Shown here: piece after piece, positions 43,288 to 51,184 of the stretch | How positions within the stretch are numbered: position 1 is the stretch's first letter | How the letters are laid out: each line of letters begins with the position of its first letter | Source: an uncultured Alistipes sp. | GTDB lineage: Bacteria > Bacteroidota > Bacteroidia > Bacteroidales > Rikenellaceae | NCBI GenBank assembly: GCA_949283205.1 | Contig: CASDSD010000028.1 | Coordinates: 50,431 to 114,430 of the forward strand | Reading direction: 5' to 3' | DNA length: 64,000 bases | Notes under the pieces: generated by a model | The model's database searches: none | What the model was told of the DNA's origin: nothing | The model's input: only the letters and a program-made list of their open reading frames with translations | Program-made: the position numbers and the translations under genes

Positions 43288-43324
43288 GGCGGCGGCGCAT
43301 ACTACGCCGCCGCCTACAAAAGTA
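43288..43324 (-). promoter_or_regulatory. -7 box and leader hairpin of the GH92 gene
   Basis: The minus strand reads TACTTTTG at 43324-43317, a TANNTTTG match. Immediately after it lies a perfect 10-bp GC stem (43305-43314 with 43288-43297, loop 7 bases), so the mRNA would begin in or next to a strong hairpin 20 bases before the ATG. It could shield the 5' end or hinder translation. Confidence 0.55.
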
Positions 43325-43391
43325 GCACTTTTTCGTGTAATTGTCCCGTGCCGCGGCGAAAAAAAGCGTTGCGGTGCGGGTGCTTTTCCGG

Positions 43392-44465
43392 TTACGACAC
43401 CTTCACCATGACTATGGGCTGCGAGGTGGTTTCGTCGAGAGGCCGGCTGCTGTAGTCCACGGAGCCGAAGTCGATCGAGCCGAGGTCGATGCAGCGGATG
43501 GCGCTGTTATACATGGTGCGGTAGTATATCTTGCGTGCGGCGATGTCGGTGGCGGATGTCCACTGCGTGGCGCTGGGGATGTCGGCGGGGATCTTGCCCG
43601 CGGCGAACTCGACACCTATGGGTATGTCGAAGTTGTTGAGTATCTGGAAACCCTGCATGACGGCCTCGAGGGTCGTCTTGCGCGGCGGCGCCGTCACCTG
43701 GTAGAATGCCGCGCGCACGAACCGCGACGGCGGCGTCACGTCGCCCGGCAGTCCGAGCATGCCGCTGCCGGCGCCGAAGGGTGCCAGCTGCACCCCGCCG
43801 AAGGGCTGTGCCTGTGCGCCGCCCGCGTAGAGGTTGACGTAGTTGTTGAGGTTTGTCATCTGCCACTCGTATCCGGGGGAGTTGGTCAGCACGCCGAGCT
43901 TGCTCTCGTGGAAGTTCATGTGGCCGTCGACGATCTCGAGGATGACCTGGCGTCCCGTGGCGTCGGTGATGCGCCAGTGCACGGTCGAGGCGCGGGGGTC
44001 GAGTGCGACGACATGTATGCCGCGCAGGGCGCGCATGACCTCATCGACAGTGGCGTATCCGCCGAGCATCCAGGCCACGAGCTGCAGGTCCGCCACTGAA
44101 GAGGATGCCAGTGCGGGATCGTACTCCTCGTATCGGCCGTAGTTGGGGAAATAGAAGAGGCCGGCCGAGAGCCCCGCCTCGTTGATGCCCTCGGCGACGA
44201 ACTGCTCCATCTCGACCGAGAGGCCGACATATCCGTAACGCGAGGGCATCGCCATGCCTTTGGCGGTGCTGTCGGGGAGCATCGAGTGCTGGCGGTATCC
44301 GCGCGGTACCACGACGTAGCGGCTGTTGAGGTCGCTGCCGCCCCATTCGATGGTGCGGGCCACGACGGTGCCCTTGTCCTGCACGCGCAGGGTTATGCCG
44401 GTGCATGCGTCGGCGCGAAGCGCTGCGGCAAGGAGCGCGGCGATTGTCAATAATGTGAATTTCAT
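43392..44465 (-). CDS. Choloylglycine hydrolase-family (Ntn) amidase, secreted
   Basis: A 357-residue N-terminal nucleophile hydrolase of the linear amide (bile salt hydrolase/penicillin V acylase) family. The signal peptide MKFTLLTIAALLAAALRADA would be cut to expose the catalytic CTGITLRV, so Cys21 becomes Cys1. Counting from it, Arg17 is in VVARTIEWG; the family Asp at 20 is Glu here. INEAGLSAG, LTNSPGYEWQ (Asn, near 173) and PPSRFVRAAFY (Arg) fit further active-site positions. Bile salt hydrolases use Asp20, so activity on bile salts is uncertain; another amide is possible. The start at 44465 is chosen for the signal peptide over an upstream ATG at 44507. It lies 123 bases before GH92 on the same strand. 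Confidence 0.88.
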   Translation of the reverse strand: MKFTLLTIAALLAAALRADACTGITLRVQDKGTVVARTIEWGGSDLNSRYVVVPRGYRQHSMLPDSTAKGMAMPSRYGYVGLSVEMEQFVAEGINEAGLSAGLFYFPNYGRYEEYDPALASSSVADLQLVAWMLGGYATVDEVMRALRGIHVVALDPRASTVHWRITDATGRQVILEIVDGHMNFHESKLGVLTNSPGYEWQMTNLNNYVNLYAGGAQAQPFGGVQLAPFGAGSGMLGLPGDVTPPSRFVRAAFYQVTAPPRKTTLEAVMQGFQILNNFDIPIGVEFAAGKIPADIPSATQWTSATDIAARKIYYRTMYNSAIRCIDLGSIDFGSVDYSSRPLDETTSQPIVMVKVS

Positions 44466-44790
44466 GGTCTTGCTGTTTTTTTGTTGTGTCGTATGCGCCG
44501 CCGGCATACCGGTGTTGTCGCGTGTGTTGTCGAAGGCGGTGTGTGCCGGTGTGCGCTACCTTATAAAGGTATGACAAATATTTCGGATATTAAAACTTTA
44601 TGCCTCATTTCGACCTTGCTGCCGTATATGCCGGACGCAGGTCCATACGGCAAAAAACGGGCCGTCGTCGTCGCGCCGCCGCATGCCGGTGCGATATGGC
44701 TGTGAAAATGTGGTGTGAGGGTGGCTGCGGCATGTGCGGTGGCGGAGTGCGGACCGACGATCGTGTCGCTTGCCGTCGGTGCCTGCGCGA

Positions 44791-44799
44791 GGGGGGGGG
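44791..44799. repeat. G9 homopolymer between tRNA-Thr and the Ntn hydrolase gene
   Basis: Nine consecutive G on the plus strand, inside the 438-base gap 44466-44903 that otherwise holds only the tRNA terminator; no gene seen there. Confidence 0.8.
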
Positions 44800-44860
44800 A
44801 GGATATGGCGATGCGTCGCATCTGGCGCGCATGCGGTGCCGGTTTGCCGCGTCCGGGAAT

Positions 44861-44894
44861 AAAAAAACATCCGCAAATCTCTCTGCGGATGTTT
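44861..44894 (-). terminator. Terminator after tRNA-Thr
   Basis: An 11-bp stem (44865-44875 with 44884-44894), followed on the minus strand by a run of T from 44867 down to 44861. It lies 9 bases past the tRNA 3' end. Confidence 0.85.
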
Positions 44895-44903
44895 CCTGTC
44901 GCG

Positions 44904-44975
44904 AGCCGAATCCGAGACTTGAACTCGGGACCCCTTCATTACGAGTGAAGTGCTCTACCACTGAGCTAATTCGGC
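44904..44975 (-). tRNA. tRNA-Thr (anticodon CGT)
   Basis: On the minus strand a 72-base cloverleaf: acceptor stem GCCGAAT (44975-44969) pairs with ATTCGGC (44911-44905); D-arm GCTCAGTGGTAGAGC; anticodon stem CTTCA/TGAAG around loop CTCGTAA, giving anticodon CGT; T-arm with GTTCAAGTC. The CCA end is not encoded. It reads the codon ACG. Confidence 0.97.
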
Positions 44976-45118
44976 AACGTTTGCAAGTCGTGTCGACTTA
45001 TTTTCGGCTGCAAATATCGTAATTATTTTCAAAGTTCGTGCATGATCGGCCGAAAAAATATCGTTTTCCTCCGAAAAATTATTATTTTCGCATGGAGATA
45101 CCGATAAAATCCTGTGTT

Positions 45119-46546
45119 ATGATAACCTTTTTCATTTGTCTCGCACTGCTCGTGACGGCGTATTTCACCTATGGGCGCTATCTTGAGCGGGTCTGCCGCA
45201 TCGACCCTGCGGCCGAGGTCCCCTCGAAGCGGCTGTGCGACGGCGTGGACTATGTCCCGATGCCGTTGTGGCGCACGTTCCTCATACAGCTGCTCAACAT
45301 TGCCGGCATAGGCCCCATCTTCGGCGCCATCATGGGCGCCTGCTTCGGTCCCGTGGCGTTCCTGTGGATAACCTTCGGCGGAATATTCATGGGGGCGATG
45401 CACGACTTCATCTCGGGCGTGATCCTCGTGCGCAACGACGGCCTGAGCATACCCGAGGTCATAGGCCGTTATCTTGGCGGCGGGGCGCGGCAGTTCATGC
45501 GCGTCTTCTCGGTGCTGCTGCTCATTCTGGTGGGCGTGGTGTTCCTCCGTTCGCCGGCGAGCATCCTGGGCGAGATGATCCCCGCGGTGTCCTACTGGTG
45601 GTGGATCGCCATCATCGTGATATACTACTTCGTGGCGACGCTGCTGCCCATAGACAAGATCATCGGCAAGGTATATCCACTGTTCGGTGCGGCGCTCATA
45701 TTCATGGCCCTGGGACTGCTGGGCGTGATCGTGTTCGGGAAATACGAGGTGCCGGAGATGACCACGTTCCGCAACTTCCAGCTTAACGCCCATGCGCTGC
45801 CTATCGTGCCGACGCTCTTCATCACCATTGCGTGCGGCGCGATATCGGGCTTCCACGCCACGCAGTCACCCCTGATGGCGCGCTGCGTCAACAACGAACG
45901 CGAGTGCCGCACGGTCTTCTACGGCGCCATGATCGCCGAGTCGATCATCGCCCTGATCTGGGCCGCCATCGCCATGGCCTTCTTCTCGGGGGCCGACGGC
46001 CTTGCCGCAGCCCTTGCCGAGCATGGCAACAATGCCGCATGGGTGGTAAATACGGTCTCGACGACGACGCTGGGCGTGGTCGGCGGCATCCTGGCCGTGC
46101 TGGGTGTCGTGGCGGCTCCCGTCACTTCGGGCGATACGGCGTTCCGGTCGGCGCGCCTGATCATCGCCGACGTGTTCCATATCGAGCAGCGCAGCGTCGC
46201 GCGGCGGCTGATGATAAGCGTGCCTCTGTTCGCCGTGGGCGTGGCCATCACCTTTGTCGACTTCGATGTGGTGTGGCGATACTTCGCCTGGACCAACCAG
46301 GCGCTGGCGACGGTGGTGCTGTGGACGATAGCGGCATACCTGCACCTGCATAAGGCCAACATGCGTGTGGTGATGCCCGTGGCGGTCTTCATGACCTTCA
46401 TCTGCTCGAGTTTCGTATTCGTCTCGGGCCAGTTCTTCGGCATGGAGAACCGTGTGCTGGCGTACGCGCTGGCGGCGGCGGTGACTGTGGCCCTGACGTT
46501 ATTCATGAATTACAGGTTCCGGCACAATGGGAAAGTTCTCGGTTAG
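45119..46546 (+). CDS. cstA: Carbon starvation protein CstA-family transporter
   Basis: A 475-residue membrane protein of the CstA family, implicated in peptide or pyruvate uptake during carbon limitation. It has about 13 hydrophobic segments. Family landmarks are LNIAGIGPIFGAIMGACFGP near residue 55, the GAMHDFISGVILVRN loop and a central ACGAISGFHATQSPLMARC stretch. E. coli CstA has about 700 residues; this shorter form is common in anaerobes. I chose the ATG at 45119; one 27 bases upstream (MEIPIKSC) is possible. A small unknown gene overlaps its end by 20 bases. Confidence 0.92.
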   Translation: MITFFICLALLVTAYFTYGRYLERVCRIDPAAEVPSKRLCDGVDYVPMPLWRTFLIQLLNIAGIGPIFGAIMGACFGPVAFLWITFGGIFMGAMHDFISGVILVRNDGLSIPEVIGRYLGGGARQFMRVFSVLLLILVGVVFLRSPASILGEMIPAVSYWWWIAIIVIYYFVATLLPIDKIIGKVYPLFGAALIFMALGLLGVIVFGKYEVPEMTTFRNFQLNAHALPIVPTLFITIACGAISGFHATQSPLMARCVNNERECRTVFYGAMIAESIIALIWAAIAMAFFSGADGLAAALAEHGNNAAWVVNTVSTTTLGVVGGILAVLGVVAAPVTSGDTAFRSARLIIADVFHIEQRSVARRLMISVPLFAVGVAITFVDFDVVWRYFAWTNQALATVVLWTIAAYLHLHKANMRVVMPVAVFMTFICSSFVFVSGQFFGMENRVLAYALAAAVTVALTLFMNYRFRHNGKVLG

Positions 46547-47201
46547 GCCTTCGGGTTCGGGCCTGGTGCGGCTGTGCGGCGGCAACTTCGCTCGGACGTT
46601 GCGCGAGGCGCGTGCGTGCGAGCGCGCGGGCCGCGGCGAGGAGGCGTGCCGCATGCGTTTCGAGGCGGTGCAGTCGTTGATCGAGGGGCTCGATGACGAG
46701 GCCCGTCTGGATTGGGACGACGAGGAGGCGCGTGCCGCCATGGAACTGCTTTACGCCTCGGCGGCGGATCATCTCGCCGTGGGCGACGTGGAGATGGCGG
46801 CGGCGATATGGGAGCGGCTTACGGATTGCGACGAGGAGGACCGCCTGGAGGCGGTTGTGATGCTGGCCTTCTGTTATCCTCTGCTGGGGGAGTGGGAGTG
46901 CTTCGACGAGGCGCTGTTCGATGTGCCGATGAAGAGCCCCGAATACAGCCTGCTGACATTGTGGTGCGACTTCTGCCGCTGCGGCGGCATCGACCGCGAC
47001 GCCCTGCGTACGCTGCGCACGCGCCACAAGGCGTGGTACGATGAGTTCGTGGCGGCGGAGCATCCCGTGACGGAGGAGTTTCTGTCGGAGATCCGCGGCG
47101 AGAGGCCGTCGCCGCAGGCCGAGGCGCGCGAGTTGTGGTTCGCCACGGCGCCGCTGTGGGCAAACCGTCCCGACTTTGTCGAGGCGCTGCGCAAGGCATA
47201 G
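46527..47201 (+). CDS. Uncharacterised 224-residue protein coupled to cstA
   Basis: A soluble protein with no signal peptide and no helix long enough for the membrane. It is acidic and mostly helical, with TPR-like packing: RTLREARACERAGRGEEACR, LYASAADHLAVGDVEMAAAI and LEAVVMLAFCYPLLGEWECF repeat about every 60 residues, so a degenerate TPR fold is possible. I do not recognise the family. Its ATG lies 20 bases inside the end of cstA in another frame, so translation is coupled and it probably serves CstA, for example as a regulator. The esterase gene follows 39 bases later. Confidence 0.78.
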   Translation: MGKFSVRPSGSGLVRLCGGNFARTLREARACERAGRGEEACRMRFEAVQSLIEGLDDEARLDWDDEEARAAMELLYASAADHLAVGDVEMAAAIWERLTDCDEEDRLEAVVMLAFCYPLLGEWECFDEALFDVPMKSPEYSLLTLWCDFCRCGGIDRDALRTLRTRHKAWYDEFVAAEHPVTEEFLSEIRGERPSPQAEARELWFATAPLWANRPDFVEALRKA

Positions 47202-47240
47202 CACGGTGCTGACGGTTATATTAAGTAAAATGAGAACGAA

Positions 47241-48050
47241 ATGAACGTTAAAACGATTCTTGCCGTCTTGGCAGCCACGCTGCTTGTGACGGCGTCATAC
47301 GCTGCCGACTATACGTTCAGGCGCGACATAAACTACAAGTCGGGCGACGAATATGTCGCCGAGCGGTGCCGGCTCGATGTAGCCACACCCGAGGGTGCGC
47401 ACGATGCCCCCGTTATCGTGTGGTTTCACGGCGGCGGCCTGACGGGCGGCAACAGGGATATTCCGCGCGAGCTGCTCGACGGCAGCGTCGTGGTCGTGGG
47501 TGTGGGTTACCGCCTCTCGCCGCGGGCGGCCGTGACGGACATAATCGACGATGCTGCGGCGGCGGTGGCATGGGTCTTCGGCAATATTTCGGCATATGGT
47601 GGCAGTCCAGAGCGTATCTATCTGGCCGGGCATTCGGCCGGAGGCTACCTTGTGGACATGGTGACGCTCGACAAGAGCCGTCTGGGCCGTTACTGTCTGG
47701 ATGCCGACGACATACGGGGCGTGATCCCCTTCAGCGGGCAGGTCATAACCCACTTCGAGGAGCGGCGCGTGCGCGGTATACCGGACACGCAGCCCGTAAT
47801 AGACAGCCTTGCGCCGCTGTATCACGTGCGGGGCGATGCGCCGCCGATGCTGATCCTCTCGGGCGACCGCGAGCTGGAGATGCTGGGCCGTTACGAGGAG
47901 AACGCCTACTTCCGGCGCATGCTGCTGCTGGCGGGGCACCGGGATGTCACGCTCTACGAGTTCGACGGATACGGACACGACATGTGCGCTCCGGGCTATC
48001 CGCTCCTGTTGCGTTTCGTGCACGAGCGCGAGGCGGCGGACAAACGGTGA
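47241..48050 (+). CDS. Secreted alpha/beta-hydrolase (esterase/lipase, HSL-like)
   Basis: A 269-residue alpha/beta hydrolase with a signal peptide (1-21, ending SYAAD). The oxyanion motif is WFHGGGLTGG near residue 60; the nucleophile elbow is AGHSAGGYL with Ser at about 134. An acidic residue in LSGDRELEML and His in GYGHDMCAPG complete the triad. The family covers carboxylesterases and deacetylases; the HGGG motif favours small acyl esters. It is exported, so it may de-esterify glycans or food esters. It sits in a plus-strand run between cstA's partner and the aldo/keto reductase, 45 bases from the latter. Confidence 0.9.
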   Translation: MNVKTILAVLAATLLVTASYAADYTFRRDINYKSGDEYVAERCRLDVATPEGAHDAPVIVWFHGGGLTGGNRDIPRELLDGSVVVVGVGYRLSPRAAVTDIIDDAAAAVAWVFGNISAYGGSPERIYLAGHSAGGYLVDMVTLDKSRLGRYCLDADDIRGVIPFSGQVITHFEERRVRGIPDTQPVIDSLAPLYHVRGDAPPMLILSGDRELEMLGRYEENAYFRRMLLLAGHRDVTLYEFDGYGHDMCAPGYPLLLRFVHEREAADKR

Positions 48051-48095
48051 CGGTGCGTGCGCGGGGCGGACGTGCTTATGAAATATCTATCGGAT

Positions 48096-49475
48096 ATGGC
48101 AGACAAGAAGAGGATATACGGTGACGGCATTTTCGCGCGTTCCATGACGCGTGCGGAGGCTCTGCGTAGCATTGCGGCCGGAGTCGCGGCGGGCTCGCTG
48201 GGCCTTGCGGCCTGCTCGCCCGGGCGCAGGGAACCGGCGGCGATGACACCCGTGGCGACGCCCGAGGGGCGTGTCACGCTGCGCCGCAACATGCGTAACG
48301 GCGACGAGGTGTCGCTTCTGGGATTCGGGTGCATGCGTTTCCCGACGGTGGGGGGCGACCGCTATACGGGCACCATCGACGAGGAGCCGACGCTCGAGAT
48401 GCTCGACTACGCCTATGCGCACGGTGTCAATTACTTCGATACGGCGTGGATGTACCACGGCGGCAAGTCTGAAGAGATGGTGGGCAAGGCGCTGAAGCGT
48501 TACCCGCGCGAGAGTTTCTTCCTGGCCGACAAGATGCCGCCCACGGCCAAGACCCTGGCCGAGGCCAGGGAGATATTCTCGACGCAGCTCGAGCGGTGCG
48601 GCGTGGAGTATTTCGACTACTACCTGTGCCACAGCATCAGCCGCCAGTATGTCTTCCAGAACCTCTATATAGACGAGGGCGTGTTGGATTACCTTCTCGA
48701 GCTGAAGGCCGAGGGGCGCATCCGCAACCTCGGCTTCTCGTTCCACGGCGACATGGCGCTGTTCGAGTGGCTGCTGTCGCAGCCCGTGGAGTGGGACTTC
48801 GTGCAGATACAGATGAACTGGCTCGACTGGCGTGACCGCAAGCTGCAGGCCGAGCGGCTCTATACGATGCTGGCCGAGCGCAGGATTCCCGTCATAGTGA
48901 TGGAGCCGATCCGCGGCGGGGCGCTTATCGACCTTCCGGGGAGCGTGCGGGCCCTGCTCGAGACGGCCGACGCGTCGCTGACGCCGGCGGCGTGGGCGTT
49001 GAAGTTCTGCGCCTCGTACCCATATGTGCTGACGGTGCTGAGCGGCATGACGCGCATGGAGCATGTGGTGGAGAACTGCGCCACGATGACGGGCTTCGAG
49101 CCGCTGGACGATGAAAAACTCGCCCTGCTGCAGCGTGCCGCCGACATCTACCGCAACAATACGCGCATCGACTGCACCGACTGCTTCTACTGCATGCCCT
49201 GTCCCTATGGTGTGGATATCGCGGGCATATTCCGTGTCTACAACCGCTGCTCGGACGAGCAGCTGCTGCCCGACCCTGCGGGCGAGCACGACGAGGAGTA
49301 CCGTCGCCGTCGCCGCCGCCTGCTGAACCGTTATCGCAATATGGTCGCCGAGCGCAGCCGAGCGGAACATTGTATCGGTTGCAACGAATGTTCGCCCAAG
49401 TGCCCGCAGGGGCTGGATATTCCGAGTCAGATCGACCGCGTGGAGGAGCTGGTCGAGGCGCTGCGCATGGGTTGA
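48096..49475 (+). CDS. Aldo/keto reductase with C-terminal 4Fe-4S sites
   Basis: A 459-residue aldo/keto reductase fused to a ferredoxin-like C-terminus. The AKR barrel begins GDEVSLLGFGCMRFP; the catalytic set is Asp in YFDTAWMY, Tyr of the same loop, Lys in FFLADKMPP and His in YLCHSIS. Cofactor residues appear late (VIVMEPIRGGAL). Two cysteine clusters follow, CTDCFYCMPCPYG and HCIGCNECSPKCPQG, typical of two-cluster ferredoxin-like sites. The N-terminus has a lipobox-like LGLAACSPG after a single-Arg MTRAEALRS, a degenerate twin-arginine pattern, so export is possible. The next gene, 18 bases on, is a large iron-sulfur membrane protein, its likely electron partner. Confidence 0.9.
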   Translation: MADKKRIYGDGIFARSMTRAEALRSIAAGVAAGSLGLAACSPGRREPAAMTPVATPEGRVTLRRNMRNGDEVSLLGFGCMRFPTVGGDRYTGTIDEEPTLEMLDYAYAHGVNYFDTAWMYHGGKSEEMVGKALKRYPRESFFLADKMPPTAKTLAEAREIFSTQLERCGVEYFDYYLCHSISRQYVFQNLYIDEGVLDYLLELKAEGRIRNLGFSFHGDMALFEWLLSQPVEWDFVQIQMNWLDWRDRKLQAERLYTMLAERRIPVIVMEPIRGGALIDLPGSVRALLETADASLTPAAWALKFCASYPYVLTVLSGMTRMEHVVENCATMTGFEPLDDEKLALLQRAADIYRNNTRIDCTDCFYCMPCPYGVDIAGIFRVYNRCSDEQLLPDPAGEHDEEYRRRRRRLLNRYRNMVAERSRAEHCIGCNECSPKCPQGLDIPSQIDRVEELVEALRMG

Positions 49476-49493
49476 TGGTAAACTGTCCGAGAG

Positions 49494-51125
49494 ATGAAGA
49501 CAAACATATTCAGAATAATACGCATATTTGCCGCCACGGTCTGTTTCGTCCTGCTGGCCGTGCTGTTCATCGACTGGGGGCGCGACGTTGCGGTCGACCC
49601 GCTGCGGAGCATCGCGGCGCCGCTGGCGCGGTGGCAGGTGGTGCCCGCCGTGATGGCCGTGAGCGTGGCCACGCTCGTCGTGCTGCTGGTGTTGACACTC
49701 CTCTTCGGCCGCATATATTGTTCGGTGCTGTGCCCTCTCGGGGTGTTGCAGGACGGGGTGAATGTCGCGGCGAAAGCCTCGTCGAAGCGTGCGGCCGCGC
49801 GCTTCTCATATCGTAAACCCCGGCGGTGGATGCGTTACGGCGTGCTGGCCCTGACGGCCGTGCTTGTGGCCGCGGGCATCGGCGGCGCGGTGGCGCTGGT
49901 CGACCCCTACGGGATCTTCGGACGTATCATATACGACGGTCTGCGCCCCCTGGCCCAGGGGTGCAACAACTTCCTCGCCGTGGTTGCGGGCGACTCCTTC
50001 GCACGCGAGCCGATCACGGTGTCGTGGGTGAGCGCCGCCATCGCCTTCGTGATGCTGGCCGTGACGGGGGTCTCGGCATGGCGCGGCGGACGGGCATACT
50101 GCAACTCCTTCTGCCCCGTGGGTACGCTTCTGGGAGAGGTGTCGCGCGCGTCGCTCTTCAAGATGGATATCGACACCGACAAATGCGTCTCGTGCGGAGT
50201 GTGCGAGCGCAGGTGCAAGGGTTCGTGCATCGACTCCTCGTCGCACACGGTGGACCCCTCGCGCTGTGTGGTATGCTTCGACTGCATCGACGCCTGCCCG
50301 CACGGTGCAATATCATACAGGCCCGTATGGGGAGTCGCTCCGAAGGGTGCCGCTGCTGCGAACGGCGGGGATGTGGACGGGTCGCGCCGGCGATTCCTCG
50401 CCTCGATGGCTGTGGCGGCGGCGTCGCTGCCTGCGGTGCGGGCGCAGACGCTGCAGGCGTCGTTCGCTACCGTGGCGCGCGTCAAGGAGCCCTTTGCGCG
50501 GCGCCATCCCGTGGCGCCGGCCGGAGCCGTGAGCCTCGACCACCTGCATGCGAAGTGTACGTCGTGCCACCTGTGCGTAAGCAAGTGCCCGGGGCATGTG
50601 CTGCAGCCGGCGGTGGCGGAGTACGGGCTGGAGGGGGTGATGCACCCCGTCATGCGCTTCGACAAGGGGTATTGCCTCTATGAGTGCACCCTTTGCGGCG
50701 AGGTGTGTCCCTCGGGGGCGATCCTGCCGCTGGATGCCGAGCGCAAGAAGGAGACCTTCATCGGCCATGCCGTCTTCAACAAACGGCTGTGCGTGGTTCA
50801 TACGGACGACGTCGAGTGCGGCAACTGCGCCGACCACTGTCCCGCCGAGGCCATACGCATGGTGCCGGCGGCGGACGGACGCAGCTACCCGGAGGTGGAG
50901 CGTGAGCTGTGTATCGGCTGCGGGCGGTGCGAATACGTATGTCCCGCCTCGCCGATAAGCGCCATACATGTCGAGGGCTATGCCGTACATGACGACCTCA
51001 CCTCATGCGGTGATGGCGGGGGCTATGGACATGGCCGTGGCAACGGTCTTCATGAGGGCCGGGGGCACGGTAACGGCCACGGTAACGGCCACGGTTACGG
51101 CCGCGGTGCCGGCCGCAGGGAGTGA
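49494..51125 (+). CDS. Membrane iron-sulfur protein, NapH/NapG-like fusion with Gly/His tail
   Basis: A 543-residue electron-transfer protein. The first half is NapH/CcoG-like: helices at about 8-27, 50-72, 113-136 and 176-196, with CSVLCPLG (76-83) and CNSFCPVG (203-210) typical of quinol-linked NapH proteins, then ferredoxin sites at Cys231/234/237/241 and Cys258/261/264/268. At 298-317 comes RRRFLASMAVAAASLPAVRA, which looks like a twin-arginine signal. After it four more cysteine groups start at 355, 394, 442 and 473, as in NapG-type periplasmic ferredoxins. The tail 505-543 is Gly/His/Asn-rich from a 12-bp tandem repeat. Probably moves electrons between the quinone pool and the aldo/keto reductase upstream; that link is inferred. 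Confidence 0.88.
   Translation: MKTNIFRIIRIFAATVCFVLLAVLFIDWGRDVAVDPLRSIAAPLARWQVVPAVMAVSVATLVVLLVLTLLFGRIYCSVLCPLGVLQDGVNVAAKASSKRAAARFSYRKPRRWMRYGVLALTAVLVAAGIGGAVALVDPYGIFGRIIYDGLRPLAQGCNNFLAVVAGDSFAREPITVSWVSAAIAFVMLAVTGVSAWRGGRAYCNSFCPVGTLLGEVSRASLFKMDIDTDKCVSCGVCERRCKGSCIDSSSHTVDPSRCVVCFDCIDACPHGAISYRPVWGVAPKGAAAANGGDVDGSRRRFLASMAVAAASLPAVRAQTLQASFATVARVKEPFARRHPVAPAGAVSLDHLHAKCTSCHLCVSKCPGHVLQPAVAEYGLEGVMHPVMRFDKGYCLYECTLCGEVCPSGAILPLDAERKKETFIGHAVFNKRLCVVHTDDVECGNCADHCPAEAIRMVPAADGRSYPEVERELCIGCGRCEYVCPASPISAIHVEGYAVHDDLTSCGDGGGYGHGRGNGLHEGRGHGNGHGNGHGYGRGAGRRE
51066..51113. repeat. Four tandem 12-bp units encoding His-Gly-Asn-Gly
   Basis: Units at 51066, 51078, 51090 and 51102. The first two are identical (CACGGTAACGGC); the third has one change and the fourth is degenerate. 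In frame they read HGNG, HGNG, HGYG, RGAG. Confidence 0.9.
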
Positions 51126-51144
51126 TGCGGCGCGGAGGTGAAAA

Positions 51145-51179
51145 AATGTCCCGATGATCGGTATGTTCATCGGGACATT
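51145..51179. terminator. Bidirectional terminator between the iron-sulfur and DUF418 genes
   Basis: A 13-bp perfect stem AATGTCCCGATGA (51145-51157) with TCATCGGGACATT (51167-51179). On the minus strand it is followed by TTTT, on the plus strand by GTGTTTTA. Confidence 0.85.
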
Positions 51180-51184
51180 GTGTT

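Noticed and set aside
44621-44647. Inverted repeat GCCGTAT/ATACGGC followed by six A
   Set aside because: A seven-base stem with a 13-base loop, not positioned after any gene on a strand where it would end transcription.
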